5,158 bases of DNA from Deltaproteobacteria bacterium. GTDB lineage: Bacteria; Desulfobacterota; DSM-4660; Desulfatiglandales; Desulfatiglandaceae. The notes beneath the pieces were generated by a model. The model did no database searches, was not told where the DNA came from, and was given only the letters and a program-made list of their open reading frames with translations. The stretch lies in assembly GCA_013349725.1 (NCBI GenBank), contig DUZB01000334.1, positions 1 to 5,158 of the forward strand, read 5' to 3'. The position numbers were made by a program, and so were the translations under genes. Within the stretch, counting starts at the first letter, position 1; each line of letters begins with the position of its first letter. Positions 1 through 5,158 of the stretch are shown here, piece after piece.

Positions 1-198
1 ATCTCTCCTTGGACGTTTCCAGGTTGCCCCGGCCTTCATCCGGGGGTGGTGTACGTCAAGGCAGTCAATGAGGTGAACCCGAAAATCATATTGCCTCAAA
101 TAAGCGGCAAGCTGAAGTAGACCCAACGGTTTGGACCACAGGTCAAAAGCCGCAAAGTCATAAATCCACGGATTGACAAGGATGAGTGAAGGTTTCAT
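1..198 (-). CDS. B12-binding radical SAM protein, N-terminal fragment (runs off left edge)
   Basis: The minus strand is open from an ATG at 198 to the window edge, 66 codons without a stop. The peptide begins MKPSLILVNPWIYDFAAFDL, continues with WSKPLGLLQLAAYLR and then VHLIDCLDVHHPRM. A hydrophobic first strand, 'NPW', 'KPLGL..LAAYL' and a second strand ending 'LIDCLD' are typical of the N-terminal Rossmann-like cobalamin-binding domain of B12-dependent radical SAM proteins. The CxxxCxxC iron-sulfur motif would lie further left, outside the window, so the enzyme class and substrate cannot be given. The start is supported by a weak purine-rich stretch (GGCGGAAAG) just upstream and by the family-like N-terminus. 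It is divergent from dtd, with 36 bp between the two start codons. An uncharacterised B12-domain protein without an active radical SAM centre is the alternative. Confidence 0.72.
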   Translation of the reverse strand, partial: MKPSLILVNPWIYDFAAFDLWSKPLGLLQLAAYLRQYDFRVHLIDCLDVHHPRMKAGATWKRPRRD

Positions 199-216
199 GG
201 TCTTTCCGCCTAAAAT

Positions 217-224
217 AAGGAGGT
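217..224 (+). promoter_or_regulatory. Shine-Dalgarno site of dtd
   Basis: AAGGAGGT is a near-perfect anti-16S match ending 10 nt before the ATG at 235. It decides the start: the in-frame TTG at 226 lies only 1 nt from this site, too close for initiation, so the protein begins MRAVVQRV, as in other family members. Confidence 0.85.
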
Positions 225-234
225 ATTGTTTTCA

Positions 235-684
235 ATGAGAGCCGTGGTGCAGAGGGTAAGAGAGTCGAGAGTGGAAGTCAAGGGTTCTATCGTTGGTTCC
301 ATAGGTCCTGGACTGCTGATCTTCTTCGGAGCAGGAGCCGGGGATGCAGAGAAAGATTGCAACTATCTGGCCGAAAAAATAGCCAACCTGAGGATCTTTC
401 CGGATGAGGGAGGATTGATGAACCTTTCCCTGTTAGATACAGGAGGAAGCGCTCTTGTTGTGTCTCAGTTTACCCTGTGGGGTGACTGCAGGAAGGGAAG
501 AAGGCCCTCATTTGCCAAGGCTGCCAGACCGGAAATGGCAAGGAATCTTTATGAGTATTTTATCGAATGCCTCAAAGAGAAAAACATTCCCGTTTCAACG
601 GGCCGTTTTCAGGAAATGATGGATGTGCACCTGATCAATGACGGACCCGTCACCTTATTGTTGGACAGCGCCAGAACGTTTTGA
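235..684 (+). CDS. dtd: D-aminoacyl-tRNA deacylase (DTD)
   Basis: A 149-aa cytoplasmic enzyme that hydrolyses D-amino acids (and mischarged glycine) from tRNA, keeping D-residues out of translation. Its length matches the family (about 145-150 aa). Visible hallmarks are the N-terminus MRAVVQRV, the signature SQFTLWGD at residues 77-84 with the conserved Thr80, and NDGPVT at 135-140 carrying the Gly137-Pro138 pair, the Gly-cisPro element that gives chiral selectivity in DTD. The family acts as a homodimer. ATG at 235 is chosen over TTG at 226 because of the Shine-Dalgarno spacing. It is divergent from the radical SAM gene and convergent with the small gene at 689-898. No convincing promoter was found: a TTGACA at 173-178 has only a poor -10 (CATGGT at 196-201). 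Nothing is missing or truncated. Confidence 0.97.
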   Translation: MRAVVQRVRESRVEVKGSIVGSIGPGLLIFFGAGAGDAEKDCNYLAEKIANLRIFPDEGGLMNLSLLDTGGSALVVSQFTLWGDCRKGRRPSFAKAARPEMARNLYEYFIECLKEKNIPVSTGRFQEMMDVHLINDGPVTLLLDSARTF

Positions 685-688
685 GCCT

Positions 689-898
689 TCAATCCATTGC
701 CAGCTCTTTTTCAAGCTCTGATATCCTTTTTTCAATCTGCGCTTTCTCTTCCATGCCCGGCTTTTCCTTTTTCAGGCGAAGTTTCAGGGATAACAGCTCC
801 ATGGATGAACGGTGTTCGCAGCAATTGACCTTCATTTCTTGCGCCTCTTTTTCTTTCCTGTACCTCCTCTTTTTTGAACGCGGGTGAAAAACCCCCAT
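689..898 (-). CDS. small charged coiled-coil protein, function unknown
   Basis: A 69-aa reading frame, not recognised. The N-terminal part is strongly basic (KKRRYRKEKE, residues 9-18). There is a Cys pair at 26-27 (NCCEHR). From about residue 33 (MELLSLKLRLKKEK) to the end (IEKRISELEKELAMD) it is a Lys/Glu/Leu-rich helix with heptad-like Leu/Ile spacing, consistent with a short coiled coil. There is no signal peptide or membrane segment. It lies 21 nt after the P-loop ATPase stop, on the same strand, so it is probably the last gene of that operon. The start is uncertain. ATG at 898 has a poor ribosome site and is followed by a small GGGT/ACCC hairpin (882-894). Met22 (ATG at 835) has AGAGG 8 nt upstream and would give 48 aa. 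The charged composition could be a by-chance purine-rich strand, so it may not be a gene. Confidence 0.5.
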   Translation of the reverse strand: MGVFHPRSKKRRYRKEKEAQEMKVNCCEHRSSMELLSLKLRLKKEKPGMEEKAQIEKRISELEKELAMD

Positions 899-919
899 AC
901 GATCAAGAAAAGGTCCGTA

Positions 920-1621
920 TCACGGTTCATCCAGGGGCAGGATAGTATTGGGATCCAACCTGACGCTTCTGCCGCCATCAAGGATTTTATCGTGATCTTT
1001 CAATATCTTAAGAAATAACCCGGAAGGTTCAGGATGCAACTGAAAAATAATGCTGAAAATCTCGTCCACGGAGTTTACCGGATAGGGGATTCCTCTTTCA
1101 TTGACGTCCTTGATATGGCGGTGTGAAAGGGCGGAAAACCATATCTCAAGAGAGAAATCTTCGGCAATCTTCTTGAGGCCCTTGAACTGGTCGATCCCGG
1201 TATTTTCAAAATCAAGGCCATCTACAATGAGCGTCTCCGGGCTGAATTCAAGCCGGTCAGCCAAATTATTCAGGTTGGCCCGCAATCGCTCCAGATCAAA
1301 GCTTCTATTCAGATAGGCAAGAATCATCCGATTTCGGTCAATGAGCGCCTGGTATTCATCCTCATTGGGAATATCAAGCGCTTCTGCAACATCATGGTAG
1401 ATGACATTGTAGTAGGATGTTACCTTTTCAGGCCCCTCTTCAAGAGACACATGAACCAGTTTCCCCGAACGAAAGATCCTGTCGAGGGCGATGTGGATCA
1501 GACAGGCAGTTTTTCCAACGCCTGCTCTTGCAATCAAGACACCGAGATTTCCTCGCCCCAGCCCTTCGGGGGAAGATTTCTCCAGAATTTTCAACGGACT
1601 TACGGAAGCAAAATTGGTCAT
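920..1621 (-). CDS. KaiC/RecA-like P-loop ATPase, function unknown
   Basis: A complete 233-aa protein with one RecA-fold nucleotide-binding domain. Walker A is ARAGVGKT at residues 31-38, fitting [AG]xxxxGK[ST] with Ala in the first position. A strand followed by [10 protein letters not shown] (58-67) sits where KaiC/DnaB-type proteins carry their 'SLEE/SLEM' acidic motif. Walker B is LIVDGLD at 131-137, and ALSHRH (164-169) resembles the KaiC-type sensor segment. No second ATPase domain, DNA-binding domain, signal peptide or membrane helix is visible, so it is probably cytosolic. Its ATG overlaps the EF-G stop as ATGA (1618-1621), with AAAAGGAG 10 nt upstream inside EF-G, implying translational coupling. 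I recall similar unnamed proteins in Desulfobacterota but cannot name a function. The ATPase fold is well supported; the substrate or partner is unknown. A link to translation is only suggested by its position. Confidence 0.88.
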   Translation of the reverse strand: MTNFASVSPLKILEKSSPEGLGRGNLGVLIARAGVGKTACLIHIALDRIFRSGKLVHVSLEEGPEKVTSYYNVIYHDVAEALDIPNEDEYQALIDRNRMILAYLNRSFDLERLRANLNNLADRLEFSPETLIVDGLDFENTGIDQFKGLKKIAEDFSLEIWFSALSHRHIKDVNERGIPYPVNSVDEIFSIIFQLHPEPSGLFLKILKDHDKILDGGRSVRLDPNTILPLDEP

Positions 1622-2439
1622 TGCCTCTTCTCTCCTTTTCCTTTTTTTCTCAGGTTCGATTTCAACTCCTCCGACAAAGATTCAGGGACCTTTGCGTATT
1701 TTGCAAACTCCATGGTGAATTCCGCCTTGCCCTGGGTCAAAGATCGAAGGATGGTGGCGTAGCCAAACATTTCCGACAAAGGGACCTCCGCTTCAATAAT
1801 ACTGAATTTGCCGCTCTCTACGGAACTTGTAATCATGCCCCTTCTCTGATTAATAGATCCCATGATGTTTCCCTGGAATTCAGAAGGTCCTTCCACGGAA
1901 ACCTTCATAACCGGTTCCAGAAGAACCGGCTTTGCTTTCATGTAGGCCTGTTTGAAAGCGCCGATGGCCGCCTGAGCAAAGGCCATCTCCGAGGAGTCCA
2001 CACTGTGGGATTTTCCATCATTTACAGTAATTTTCATCCCCAGGACAGGGTACTCCAGTACGAGTCCCTTTTGAAGGCAGGACTGAAACCCTTTATTAAC
2101 GGCTGGAATGTACTCTGTGGGTATGGACCCCCCCTTGACTTCATTGACAAACTCGTAGGTGTCGTTTTCACCGGGTTCCATGAAGCCTGCTACCCTGCCA
2201 AACTGACCGGATCCACCAGTCTGTTTTTTATGGATGTAATCAAAAGAGGCCTTCTGGGTAATGGCTTCCCGGTAGGCGACCTGGGGGATGCCCGTACTGA
2301 CCTGCGCATTAAATTCCCTTCTCATCCTCTCCACATAAACATCCAGATGAAGTTCTCCCATCCCTGATATGATCGTTTCACCGGATTCATGATCCACATA
2401 GGACTTGAATGTGGGGTCCTCCTTCGTAAAACGATTCAG
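1618..2439 (-). CDS. fusA: EF-G C-terminal part: domains III, IV and V
   Basis: This is the continuation of EF-G in a different frame. Homology starts at [11 protein letters not shown] (codon 2439-2437). A gene caller would extend it to a TTG at 2535, but those extra 32 residues are out-of-frame translation of domain II and should be ignored. Visible landmarks are the domain III motif [19 protein letters not shown], the start of domain IV with PQVAYREAI, the domain IV segment [39 protein letters not shown] leading into domain V, and the domain V end [20 protein letters not shown]. The basic tail [14 protein letters not shown] closes the protein. The stop TGA overlaps the next gene's ATG. On its own this fragment lacks the GTPase and has no plausible start, so it is meaningful only as part of the full gene. 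Confidence 0.9.
   Translation of the reverse strand: MNRFTKEDPTFKSYVDHESGETIISGMGELHLDVYVERMRREFNAQVSTGIPQVAYREAITQKASFDYIHKKQTGGSGQFGRVAGFMEPGENDTYEFVNEVKGGSIPTEYIPAVNKGFQSCLQKGLVLEYPVLGMKITVNDGKSHSVDSSEMAFAQAAIGAFKQAYMKAKPVLLEPVMKVSVEGPSEFQGNIMGSINQRRGMITSSVESGKFSIIEAEVPLSEMFGYATILRSLTQGKAEFTMEFAKYAKVPESLSEELKSNLRKKGKGEKRQ
1632..1639 (-). promoter_or_regulatory. Shine-Dalgarno site of the P-loop ATPase, inside the EF-G 3' end
   Basis: On the minus strand AAAAGGAG lies 10 nt before the ATG at 1621, within the last codons of EF-G. Together with the ATGA stop/start overlap at 1618-1621 it supports coupled re-initiation and fixes the ATPase start. Confidence 0.7.
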
Positions 2440-3668
2440 GGGGGGGGGGGGGGCGAGATAACCGGGTCCGGAACGAACATGGACGACATGGAATAGTTCA
2501 GGTTTCCATTTGTAAAGGTATCTCCGGAATAGCAATCCACCCCGAACAAAGCAATAATGTCTCCTGCCTTCGCGGAGGAAAGATCCTCCATCTGATCAGC
2601 GTGCATTCTCACAAGGCGGCCTACCTTGATTTTCCTTCCTGTCCTGGTGATGATCAGATCATCGCCTTTTTTTATGGAGCCCTGATATAACCGAATGTAA
2701 GTGAGCTGTCCGTACGGGGTTACTTCCAGTTTAAAGGCATGGGCAACAAACGGTAGATCGGGATCAGCCTTCAGGAGAACCTCTGACTCGCCGTTATCCA
2801 GATCCAGTGCCTTGTTCTGTACATCATCGGGGCAGGGCAGATATCGGATAATTCCTTCCAGTGCAGTCTGAACACCGATATTCTTATAGGCGGAGCCGAT
2901 GAAAACGGGCGTCAGTTCTCTGGACAAGGTTCCCTTTCTGACGGCTTCGTGGATCATCTCTTCCTCCACGTTCTCCGAGAAAATCGCTTCCATCAGGGTA
3001 TCCGAGAACATGGATACGATATCTAACATTTCCTCCCTGCGTGTCCGGGCTTCTTCCAGCATGTTTTCAGGGATTTCGGCAGTTCTGATCTCTTCCCCAT
3101 TCGGACCTTCAAAATAGATGGCCTTCATGGAAACCAGGTCTACAATCCCTTGAAACTCAGATTCAAGCCCAATGGGGATCTGCATCAGCACCGGATTGTG
3201 TCCCAATTTGCTGCGTAACTGCGCCGCCACCCGGTAGGGGTCGGCCCCGGACCGGTCACATTTGTTGATAAAAGCGATACGAGGCACTTCATACCGATTC
3301 ATCTGCCTGTCTACCGTAATGGATTGCGATTGCACTCCTCCAACGGAACAAAGGATGAGGATGGCCCCGTCCATTACGCTCAGTGCCCTCTCTACCTCAA
3401 TGGTGAAATCCACATGCCCTGGTGTATCGATGATGTTAATTTCGTGGCCATGCCATTCACAATGGGTGGCGGCAGATGCAATGGTGATGCCTCTTTCCCT
3501 TTCCAGCTCCATGGAGTCCATGGTGGCCCCCACACCATCTTTTCCTTTCACTTCGTGAATGGCATGGATTTTTTTGGTGTAGAACAAAATCCTTTCGGTG
3601 AGGGTGGTCTTTCCAGAATCAATGTGGGCGCTGATGCCGATATTTCTCAGTTTATCAATTTCGTACAC
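2436..3668 (-). CDS. fusA: EF-G N-terminal part: GTPase domain and domain II
   Basis: A 410-aa reading frame containing the G domain and domain II of EF-G. GTP-binding motifs in order: G1 AHIDSGKTT (14-22), G2 RGITI (59-63), G3 DTPGH (81-85), G4 NKCD (135-138) and G5 GSA (258-260). Domain II covers roughly residues 300-400 ([20 protein letters not shown], 311-330; [18 protein letters not shown], 368-385). All catalytic motifs are intact, including the His of DTPGH. The start is GTG at 3668: an in-frame TAA lies 6 nt upstream (TAA ACC GTG), so no earlier start is possible, and the GAGG at 3680-3683 is a suitable ribosome site. The authentic sequence ends at Ser405. The last five residues are Pro encoded by the C15 run, followed by TGA at 2438-2436. 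It is transcribed from the promoter at 3746-3773. Confidence 0.93.
   Translation of the reverse strand: MYEIDKLRNIGISAHIDSGKTTLTERILFYTKKIHAIHEVKGKDGVGATMDSMELERERGITIASAATHCEWHGHEINIIDTPGHVDFTIEVERALSVMDGAILILCSVGGVQSQSITVDRQMNRYEVPRIAFINKCDRSGADPYRVAAQLRSKLGHNPVLMQIPIGLESEFQGIVDLVSMKAIYFEGPNGEEIRTAEIPENMLEEARTRREEMLDIVSMFSDTLMEAIFSENVEEEMIHEAVRKGTLSRELTPVFIGSAYKNIGVQTALEGIIRYLPCPDDVQNKALDLDNGESEVLLKADPDLPFVAHAFKLEVTPYGQLTYIRLYQGSIKKGDDLIITRTGRKIKVGRLVRMHADQMEDLSSAKAGDIIALFGVDCYSGDTFTNGNLNYSMSSMFVPDPVISPPPPP
2439..2453. repeat. 15-base G/C homopolymer inside EF-G
   Basis: Fifteen consecutive G on the plus strand (C in the EF-G sense) lie exactly at the EF-G frame break. No other homopolymer in the window approaches this length and base composition is otherwise near balanced. 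It replaces the first beta strand region of domain III. Confidence 0.97.
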
Positions 3669-3679
3669 GGTTTAAAAAA

Positions 3680-3683
3680 CCTC
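3680..3683 (-). promoter_or_regulatory. ribosome binding site of EF-G (GTG start)
   Basis: GAGG on the minus strand lies 11 nt before the GTG at 3668. It is a short core match, but it is in a plausible place for a start that the upstream in-frame TAA makes obligatory. Confidence 0.5.
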
Positions 3684-3745
3684 GTTGTATAACAGTTATC
3701 AGATGTCAGGTGTTTGGTCCCAGGTCTTGTTAACAGCAAACAGGA

Positions 3746-3773
3746 ATAATAATGGCCAATGGTCTATTGTCAA
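3746..3773 (-). promoter_or_regulatory. sigma-70-type promoter of the EF-G operon
   Basis: On the minus strand a perfect -35 TTGACA (3773-3768) is followed after 16 nt by TATTAT (3751-3746), five of six matches to the -10 consensus; a 17-nt reading gives ATTATT. Transcription would start near 3739, leaving a leader of about 70 nt before the GTG at 3668. The leader holds only short dyads (ATAAC-A-GTTAT at 3689-3699, TGTTAACA at 3728-3735), with no recognisable riboswitch. It lies downstream of the terminator of the preceding gene, as expected for an independent transcription unit. Confidence 0.65.
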
Positions 3774-3795
3774 CTCTTTATATTTGGAATCCCTA

Positions 3796-3830
3796 ATGAA
3801 AAAGAGGATCTGATTGCACAGATCCTCTTT
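3796..3830 (-). terminator. intrinsic terminator of the acyl-CoA dehydrogenase gene
   Basis: A perfect 12-bp inverted repeat (AAAGAGGATCTG / CAGATCCTCTTT, 3801-3812 and 3819-3830) encloses a 6-nt loop. On the minus strand the stem runs into TTTTTCAT. It lies 36 nt after the acyl-CoA dehydrogenase stop and upstream of the EF-G promoter, so it separates the two units. In the plus direction the U tract is only three bases, so it is mainly a minus-strand terminator. Confidence 0.85.
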
Positions 3831-3866
3831 AAGGTATCCCAGATTGTGTCAAAAATCAATCACAGA

Positions 3867-5158
3867 TCAGAAAGGATAGGCCTCCAGATCAATAATTCTG
3901 TCCGCAATCTCTCTTTTCAACGTTACGGCATCAATGGGTTGATAACGGGCCAGTTTCTTGACTCCCGCCAATTGCGTTCGAAGCATGTCTCCTTTTTCCA
4001 CATAGGCCACCACCTGTTTCGCCCACATTTCCAACTGCGGAATCATGTCGTCCACGTAACACTTGACTGCGGCTATCTGGTATTTCGCCTTTTCTTCCCC
4101 CTGGTTGTTTATCATTTTGAGCGTCCTTAGAAGGCCGCTTTCCATGGCAAACACTTCCATGATAATATCGGCAATCTTTCCAAGAACTTCCTGCTCTTTT
4201 GTAAGACCCGTGCCAAATTTCTGAGCAGCTACCCCTGCTATCATCAAAGCCATTTTCTTGCTCATTTTGACCATATGTTCCTGCTGGGCAAGCGGGGTAT
4301 CGGGCAGTTGAACCGCCAGCGGCGAATAGCCCATGAGAAATCCCGCGATGGCCTGCGCCGCGGGAAGGAGGTTTAATTTTCCTTTCATCGCCCTTCCCAG
4401 TATGGTCCCGGGAATCAGCATGCGGTTGATTTCATTGGTTCCTTCCCAAATCCTGTTGATCCTGGAATCCCTGTAATATCTCTCCGCGGGGTATTCGGAA
4501 CAAAAGCCGTACCCACCCAGGATCTGTACATACTCATCCACACAGTAGTCCAGGGCTTCAGAACCATATACCTTGGAGATGGAACATTCCGCGGCATATT
4601 CTTCTATGGCCTTGGCATTTTCGGCGCCGCTCTTTTTGGCTTCGGCATCCAGAGTCCCCAGTTTATTGTCGAACATGCCGGCCAGACGATACATGACGCT
4701 GTCGCTCATGTAGGTTTTTACGGCCATGTTGGCCAGTTTGGTCTTAATCATCCCGAAAGAGCTGATGGGCGCCTTGAACTGAATACGGCCGTTTGCGTAT
4801 TTTACCGCCTCTCTCACGCACCCTTTACATCCGCCCACCGAGGCAGCTCCCAGTTTCCATCGGCCGATATTAAGAATATTGAAGGCAATTTTGTGTCCTT
4901 TCCCGACCTCAAACAGGACGTTTTCCACCGGGACTTTGGCATCTTCCAGGATGACGGGGCGGGTGGAGGACCCATGCGCTCCCATTTTCTTTTCTTCTTT
5001 GCCGGTAGAAACCCCCGGAAAATCCTTTTCAACGATGAAACCGGTAAAGTCCTCTCCGTTCACTTTGGCATAGACAATAAAGCTGCTGGCCCAGCCTGCG
5101 TTGGTAATAAACATCTTTTCTCCGTTCAGGATATAATATTTTCCGTCTTCGGAGAGGA
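3867..5158 (-). CDS. acyl-CoA dehydrogenase, FadE/VLCAD-like (N-terminus beyond right edge)
   Basis: The frame is open to the window edge and 429 residues are present. The Met at 5114 is internal: the residues before it (LSEDGKYYILNGEK) belong to the conserved beta domain, so the gene starts outside the window. It is an FAD enzyme that oxidises acyl-CoA to trans-2-enoyl-CoA and passes electrons to ETF, the first step of beta-oxidation. Evidence in order: NGEKMFITNAGWA (beta domain), FIVEKDFPGVSTGKEEKKMG, GSSTR, VPVENVL, GKGHKIAFNILNIGR (start of the C-terminal helical domain), QILGGYGFCSEYPAERYYRD and IWEGTNEINR. The Glu of that last motif (codon 4445-4443) aligns with the catalytic base of MCAD and VLCAD. 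About 190 further residues follow, a C-terminal extension as in VLCAD/ACAD9-type enzymes. Chain-length specificity cannot be read. It ends shortly before the hairpin terminator. Confidence 0.95.
   Translation of the reverse strand, partial: LSEDGKYYILNGEKMFITNAGWASSFIVYAKVNGEDFTGFIVEKDFPGVSTGKEEKKMGAHGSSTRPVILEDAKVPVENVLFEVGKGHKIAFNILNIGRWKLGAASVGGCKGCVREAVKYANGRIQFKAPISSFGMIKTKLANMAVKTYMSDSVMYRLAGMFDNKLGTLDAEAKKSGAENAKAIEEYAAECSISKVYGSEALDYCVDEYVQILGGYGFCSEYPAERYYRDSRINRIWEGTNEINRMLIPGTILGRAMKGKLNLLPAAQAIAGFLMGYSPLAVQLPDTPLAQQEHMVKMSKKMALMIAGVAAQKFGTGLTKEQEVLGKIADIIMEVFAMESGLLRTLKMINNQGEEKAKYQIAAVKCYVDDMIPQLEMWAKQVVAYVEKGDMLRTQLAGVKKLARYQPIDAVTLKREIADRIIDLEAYPF

Larger units (their letters stand above)
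1618..3668 (-). pseudogene. fusA: elongation factor G, spd/mitochondrial EF-G1 type, interrupted as sequenced
   Basis: This is one EF-G gene split by a C15 run (2439-2453) that breaks the frame. The upstream part supplies residues 1-405 (to PDPVIS); the downstream part resumes at LNRFTKEDP and gives 273 residues. From human mitochondrial EF-G1 and E. coli EF-G as I recall them, about 17 residues (51 nt) should separate these points, while 14 nt are present. 405+17+273 is about 695 aa, the normal length. EF-G is the GTPase that moves tRNA-mRNA through the ribosome. Features such as [31 protein letters not shown] and DPVIS point to the EF-G1 group shared by mitochondria, spirochaetes, planctomycetes and deltaproteobacteria, in which type 1 does translocation and type 2 recycling. 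It is not beside rpsL, rpsG or tuf here. The break is probably a sequencing or assembly error rather than a dead gene. Confidence 0.85.

Noticed and set aside
173..201. TTGACA at 173-178 as dtd promoter
   Set aside because: The only -10 at correct spacing is CATGGT (three of six matches), inside the coding start of the divergent gene; too weak to annotate.
211..216. TAAAAT as a -10 box for dtd
   Set aside because: No acceptable -35 lies 16-18 nt upstream, and transcription would begin within or after the ribosome binding site.
226..234. TTG at 226 as an upstream start for dtd
   Set aside because: It is 1 nt from the Shine-Dalgarno site AAGGAGGT (217-224); ATG at 235 has proper spacing and the family N-terminus MRAVVQRV.
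681..887. 68-aa Ser/Phe-rich frame on the plus strand
   Set aside because: It overlaps the dtd stop and is the complement of the Lys/Glu-rich small gene; its Ser/Phe/Cys richness is what the antisense of such a sequence gives.
1417..2367. 316-aa open frame on the plus strand
   Set aside because: It lies antisense to the EF-G C-terminal part and the ATPase, which have clear family motifs. Its own translation has no recognisable domain and an irregular composition.
2439..2453. Poly-C tract as a phase-variation switch or programmed frameshift site in EF-G
   Set aside because: Phase-variable tracts normally sit in surface or restriction genes and preserve the protein when in frame. Here even an in-frame version would replace about 17 domain III residues with prolines, and EF-G has no known programmed frameshift at this place.
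3689..3699. ATAAC-A-GTTAT dyad in the EF-G leader as an operator
   Set aside because: A 5-bp dyad with a single central base is expected by chance at this length, and it matches no known operator I can name.
3759..4130. 123-aa open frame on the plus strand
   Set aside because: It crosses the hairpin terminator and is antisense to the conserved acyl-CoA dehydrogenase C-terminus; no family resemblance.

Overview
The window looks like chromosomal DNA from an anaerobic member of the Desulfobacterota (former Deltaproteobacteria). The evidence is the combination of a mitochondrial-type ('spd') elongation factor G, a long FadE/VLCAD-like acyl-CoA dehydrogenase and the start of a B12-binding radical SAM protein, with near-balanced base composition. 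This placement is an inference from protein similarity recalled from memory. No phage, transposon, CRISPR or RNA gene was seen.

Layout, left to right. Positions 1-198 (minus) hold the first 66 codons of a probable cobalamin-binding radical SAM protein that runs off the left edge. Only 36 bp away and divergent is dtd (235-684, plus), a complete D-aminoacyl-tRNA deacylase. Convergent with dtd, and only 4 bp from its stop, is the end of a minus-strand operon read from right to left. It consists of EF-G (3668-1618), a KaiC/RecA-like P-loop ATPase (1621-920) whose ATG overlaps the EF-G stop as ATGA, and a small charged coiled-coil protein (898-689). A good sigma-70-type promoter (TTGACA/TATTAT, 3746-3773) lies about 80-105 bp upstream of the EF-G GTG start. 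Before it, a perfect 12-bp hairpin terminator (3801-3830) closes the preceding minus-strand gene, an acyl-CoA dehydrogenase (3867 to the right edge, N-terminus missing).

The most notable oddity is in EF-G. At the domain II/III boundary a run of 15 G (15 C in the gene) at 2439-2453 stands where about 51 nt of normal coding sequence is expected. It also shifts the frame, so the gene reads as two pieces. The two pieces plus the missing 17 or so residues sum to about 695 aa, the normal EF-G length. The gene is therefore probably intact in the organism, and the run is probably a sequencing or assembly artefact (poly-G). A real inactivating mutation is the alternative.

Functionally, dtd and EF-G both serve translation: one removes D-amino acids from tRNA, the other drives translocation. 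The coupled ATPase has no known role that I can assign. The acyl-CoA dehydrogenase is a separate transcription unit for fatty-acid beta-oxidation. I see no clearly new defence or mobile system here. The best candidate for undescribed biology is the ATPase plus small protein pair coupled to EF-G.
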